From positions 1 through 33,012 of the forward strand of contig CALVTQ010000105.1 in the NCBI GenBank assembly GCA_944362695.1: a DNA stretch of 33,012 nt, written 5' to 3'. Under the pieces are notes generated by a model, which saw only the letters and a list, made by a program, of their open reading frames with translations, made no database searches and was not told the origin of the DNA. Positions within the stretch are counted from its first letter, which is position 1. Every line of letters starts with the position of its first letter. Source of the DNA: an uncultured Clostridia bacterium (GTDB lineage Bacteria; Bacillota; Clostridia; Christensenellales; Aristaeellaceae). The position numbers and the translations under genes were made by a program. This document shows, piece after piece, positions 30,100-33,012 of this stretch.

Positions 30100-32880
30100 T
30101 CAGGCAGCCTTGGCCTTCTTCGCCTTCCTGCGCTTGAGGGCCCAGCGGATCAGGACGATCGCCATGATCAGCACCACAGCCGCGCCTACGGCGACGTCGA
30201 CCGTCAGGAAGAGCTTGTTCATGTTGTCCATGCCGCCCTCCTCGATGACCACGCCGTCAGCGTAGTAGCCGGAGTTGCCCACGGTGTACAGGATGTTCTT
30301 GCAGGCCTGACGCAGCGCCAGCACGCAGGTCGCAGCCGCCGTGTCGGTGAACTGGTTGCTCTCCGCCATGCCGTAGCCCAGCATCAGGTCGTTGCCCGCG
30401 CGGACAGCCGCGTCGGAGATCTGATAGCCGTAGGAGCCGTTGTAGTCGGAGATGACCGTGCCGATGAAGCCCCACTCGCCGCGCAGAACGTCGGTGAGCA
30501 GATCACGGTTGCTGATGACCGGGACGGTGCCGATCCAGTTGTAGGAGGACATCGCGCCCAGCACGTAGTTGTCGAAGTCGAAGTTCTTGACCGCGATTTC
30601 GAACGGCTTGAGCACGTTCTCGCGCAGGGTCTGCTCGGTCAGGTAGGTGAGCAGGAACGCGCAGCGGTTGGTCTCCTGATCGTTGGCGGCGAAGTGCTTC
30701 ATGAACGGATAGACGCCGTACTGCACAGCCGCGTTGATCTCGGCGGAGGCCATCTTGCCGGAGAGGACGCCGTCCTCGGAGAAGTACTCGAAGTTACGGC
30801 CGGAGAACGCCGTGCGATGCAGGTTCATGCCCGGGCCGTACCAGCCGTAGTTCTCCGCGTTGGCGAACTCCTGCGCGATGGCGGAGCCAAACTTGCCGGC
30901 GATATCCTTGTTCCAGGTCTGCGCGAGCATGACCTCGGTGCAGAACTGCGTGCCCATCGTGCGGGTCACGTAGTTGCTCAGGCCGGCAGGGCCGTCGCAG
31001 TCGGAGGTCGCAACCTTGCCCACGGACTCGATCGGCGCGGTCTTCCAGCCACCGGTGTTGACCAGCGTGATCATGTCCTCAAGGCTCATCTGGTCGAGCA
31101 GCTGCTCCCACATCGGGTCGTTGTAGTCCTTGCCCGTCAGGTCGGCGAGCTTGAGGCCGTTCTGCGCGCCCATCGTCGGCATGACGTCGTCCGGGTTGTC
31201 GTGCTCGGTCGGGTCATAGCCGTAGACGGACCAGTTTTTGACAATCTTCTTGTCGTCCTTGCTCAGCTCGAACTCGGCCTCGCTCGGGGCGGCCATGGCA
31301 TCGGCCAGGTTCGCGAAGCCATCCTTACGGGACAGCACGACGTGATCCGGCTCGGCATAGCCAAAGCGGTTGACCGGGGCCTGCTTGTCGCTCGGGCGGC
31401 CCTCAGCGCTGTAATCGACGTCGGCGGCGAGCGTGAAGCTCTCGCTGTCGATCACGGTGTGGGAGTCGGAGCGGATGGAAATGGTGTACTCGCCCGCCTC
31501 AAGGATGTAGCCGCCGTTCGCGGTCTTGATGCAGGAGGAGTCATAGGAGGCCATATCCTCCATCGGGATGGAGAAGGTGAGCTTCTGGGTGCCGTTCGGC
31601 TCGAGCACGTCGGTCTTGCCGAAGTCGAGCAGGTTGACGCTGGCCTTCTCGATGCCGCCGTTGGTGTAGGGCGGCGTGAAGTAGATCTCCACGACGTCCT
31701 TGCCTGGCACGGAGCCGGTGTTCTTGACGGTGACCTCGATCTCGACGGTGGTGTCGTTCTGCTTGAAGCTGGTGATCTCCTGGCTGAACGTGGTGTAGAC
31801 GAACTGCCTGGAAGCGTGGCTGAACACGCCGTTCATCTTCTCGTCCGTCAGCAGCGTGAGGTGCGCGTCCGTGTTGCCGGCCTCGGTGACGAGCTGGTTG
31901 TACACGTCAACGGAGCCCTGCGCCTTGTTGACGAAGTCGCTCATGGCATGCACGAGCCAGACCGGCGTGCTGCTGAGCTTGGAGAGATCCGCGTTCTGCT
32001 TCGCGCCGCAGACCATCAGGCAGGCGTCGAACGTGTCGGGATACAGCTCCAGATAGCGGAAGCCCACGCGCGAGCCCATCGACAGCGTCGCAAGGTAGCT
32101 CTTGGACGGCGCGTAGGTCGCCTGAAGCTCGTCGAACATGGCCTTGTAGACCTCGAGGTACTTGTCGCGCAGCTCGAGATCGTTGCTCACGTCGGCATTG
32201 GGCCACTGCGGCGCGACGACGATGCAGGGGTGCTTCGCCTGCCAAGCCGGATCGGCCCAGCACACGGCGATTTCGCTCGCGGTCACATGGACGGTGCCGT
32301 CGTTGCCGGACTCACCGGAGCCGTGCAGCGCCACGACCATCGGCAGGCCCTGCGCATTCTCCGGCGCATAGATGCGGTAGACGACCGGCAGCTCGACCGT
32401 GTTGCCCTCGGCGTCCGTGTAGGAGCCGGCGAAGGTCTTGAGCTCGAAGTCATCCACGACATCATAGGCCGTGCGGGTCACGTTTTCTTTGGTCCAGGTC
32501 TTGATCACACTCGCCTCGACGGCGGGCTCGGTCTCCGTCGCCTCCTTGGCGGGGGTGCCGTAGGTGATGGTGAAATCAGCGCCGGGCGCGAAGGTGTCGG
32601 TCGTCAGGGTGATCGTGCCGTCGGGCGCGTATTCGACCTCATAGACCGTCAGCGGCTGCGCGACCGTCGTCGCATCGGGACCCCAGCCCTGCGCGACCAT
32701 CACCTCGATGGAGAAGCGCGCATCGACGGAAGCGGCGAGCGCCTCGTCGGGCTTGATCGTAAAGGAATCGGCGACAGCGCCGCCGGCCTCCACATGGGCG
32801 TTGACGACGAGCTCATCGGCCAGCGCAGCGCCCGTCAGCATCAGACATGCCGCCAGGATAGCGGAAAGGATCTTGCGCAT
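30100..32880 (-). CDS. Secreted, membrane-anchored fusion of an alpha/beta-hydrolase (esterase) domain and a permuted GH3 module
   Basis: The 926-residue protein has, in order: a signal peptide (1-21, ending GAALA); a region of about 120 residues of unclear fold; an alpha/beta-hydrolase domain (about 165-360); a fibronectin-III-like domain (about 376-480); a linker; a GH3 catalytic barrel (about 590-870); and a C-terminal membrane anchor (about 889-911) with a basic tail. The hydrolase has VVALHGSGESG (182-192), the nucleophile S267 in TLSMGS, D315 in HAMSDFV and H355, a full triad. GH3 marks are SDCDGPAGLSNY, SGRNFEYFSEDGVLSGKM, FMKHFAANDQETNR and VISDYNG with nucleophile D812. In permuted GH3 proteins of gut clostridia, the GH3 C-terminal sandwich domain normally precedes the fibronectin domain; here an esterase stands in its place. 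GAGG lies 8 bases before the ATG. Likely role: de-esterification plus glycan cleavage at the cell surface. Confidence 0.88.
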   Translation of the reverse strand: MRKILSAILAACLMLTGAALADELVVNAHVEAGGAVADSFTIKPDEALAASVDARFSIEVMVAQGWGPDATTVAQPLTVYEVEYAPDGTITLTTDTFAPGADFTITYGTPAKEATETEPAVEASVIKTWTKENVTRTAYDVVDDFELKTFAGSYTDAEGNTVELPVVYRIYAPENAQGLPMVVALHGSGESGNDGTVHVTASEIAVCWADPAWQAKHPCIVVAPQWPNADVSNDLELRDKYLEVYKAMFDELQATYAPSKSYLATLSMGSRVGFRYLELYPDTFDACLMVCGAKQNADLSKLSSTPVWLVHAMSDFVNKAQGSVDVYNQLVTEAGNTDAHLTLLTDEKMNGVFSHASRQFVYTTFSQEITSFKQNDTTVEIEVTVKNTGSVPGKDVVEIYFTPPYTNGGIEKASVNLLDFGKTDVLEPNGTQKLTFSIPMEDMASYDSSCIKTANGGYILEAGEYTISIRSDSHTVIDSESFTLAADVDYSAEGRPSDKQAPVNRFGYAEPDHVVLSRKDGFANLADAMAAPSEAEFELSKDDKKIVKNWSVYGYDPTEHDNPDDVMPTMGAQNGLKLADLTGKDYNDPMWEQLLDQMSLEDMITLVNTGGWKTAPIESVGKVATSDCDGPAGLSNYVTRTMGTQFCTEVMLAQTWNKDIAGKFGSAIAQEFANAENYGWYGPGMNLHRTAFSGRNFEYFSEDGVLSGKMASAEINAAVQYGVYPFMKHFAANDQETNRCAFLLTYLTEQTLRENVLKPFEIAVKNFDFDNYVLGAMSSYNWIGTVPVISNRDLLTDVLRGEWGFIGTVISDYNGSYGYQISDAAVRAGNDLMLGYGMAESNQFTDTAAATCVLALRQACKNILYTVGNSGYYADGVVIEEGGMDNMNKLFLTVDVAVGAAVVLIMAIVLIRWALKRRKAKKAKAA

Positions 32881-33012
32881 ACGTTATGCCTCGTATTATA
32901 TAAGAGTAGTATTTATAGACCTCTCTCCAGAGGTGTGCTACACTGTAGGGGATGCTGTGGATTGGTGTCACGTGCCTACCGCAAGACGGTTTAAGGGAGG
33001 ATCCAACCACAG
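32881..33012 (-). promoter_or_regulatory. Upstream region of the esterase-GH3 gene
   Basis: Reading leftward there are two AT-rich -10 candidates, TATAAA (32916-32911) and TATAAT (32904-32899), without clear -35 partners; the second lies almost on the ribosome site. An inverted repeat, ACCTCT/AGAGGT (32919-32924 and 32929-32934), just upstream could be an operator. No gene is visible in these 132 bases. Confidence 0.35.

Noticed and set aside
30085..32994. A 969-codon open frame on the plus strand opposite the esterase-GH3 gene
   Set aside because: It is antisense to a gene with clear domains, has low-complexity composition rich in Val, Arg, His and Gly, matches no family, and arises from GC-rich third codon positions. 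The same applies to the long plus-strand frames at 162-1889, 4802-6778, 14815-16047, 22077-23456, 24739-26166, 27193-28551 and 28554-30092, and to the minus-strand frame 19500-21077.
1..33012. CRISPR arrays, tRNA or rRNA genes, integrase or insertion sequences
   Set aside because: No regular repeat-spacer pattern, cloverleaf-like sequence, rRNA segment or transposase/integrase motif was found by eye.

Overview
The window looks like a chromosomal segment of a GC-rich anaerobic member of the Clostridia (Bacillota), probably a gut or rumen commensal. The reasons are consistent AAGGAGG-type ribosome sites with 5-9 base spacing, TTGACA/TATAAT promoters with 16-18 base spacers, an LplA/LplB/YtcP-type oligosaccharide ABC importer, a permuted membrane-anchored GH3 protein of a kind I associate with gut clostridia, and many small regulators typical of that class. 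I saw no rRNA, tRNA, CRISPR array, integrase or transposase. Long reading frames opposite the real genes are by-products of the GC-rich third codon position.

Layout. 1-4.7 kb (minus strand): a partial TetR regulator, a CmpB-type membrane protein, an AlbA_2/ATPase regulator and a GT2 glycosyltransferase. 4.75-4.90 kb: a decayed fragment of a sirtuin gene. 5.1-11.45 kb (minus): a translationally coupled sugar operon of FGGY kinase, HpcH/HpaI aldolase, sialidase-fold protein, two permeases and a binding protein, divergent from a DeoR regulator. 12.3-14.5 kb (plus): a regulatory intergenic region with an inverted pair of promoter-like modules, then nucleoside hydrolase and ribokinase.

14.98-21.5 kb: an ADP-ribosylation / NAD island. 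On the minus strand lie three divergent macrodomain-linked (SirTM-like) sirtuins, a zinc-type macrodomain ADP-ribosyl hydrolase and a flavin reductase. Divergently on the plus strand lies an Rrf2 regulator followed by a phosphoesterase, a second flavin reductase and an MmcQ/YjbR protein. Macrodomain-linked sirtuins mono-ADP-ribosylate a target and the macrodomain removes the mark. Here the sirtuin has been amplified and the copies have diverged at their catalytic and zinc-binding positions.

21.5-24.8 kb (minus): a probable RNA-repair cassette with a class I methyltransferase, an ATP-dependent RNA ligase, an HD-phosphohydrolase/polynucleotide 5'-kinase fusion and a second small P-loop kinase. 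The small kinase is reached through a duplicated terminator-promoter segment whose other copy lies in front of the methyltransferase.

24.9-26.8 kb: an ECF-type sigma factor with a membrane-anchored partner. 26.95-32.9 kb: a GtrA-like membrane protein, a GH3 beta-glycosidase broken by an 8-bp tandem duplication, and a 926-residue secreted, C-terminally anchored protein that joins an alpha/beta-hydrolase (esterase-like) domain to a permuted GH3 module.

The most promising candidates for something undescribed are the RNA-repair cassette with a fused HD-kinase, the three-sirtuin/macrodomain island, and the esterase-GH3 fusion. All functional calls come from reading motifs by eye. No database search or structure prediction was run.
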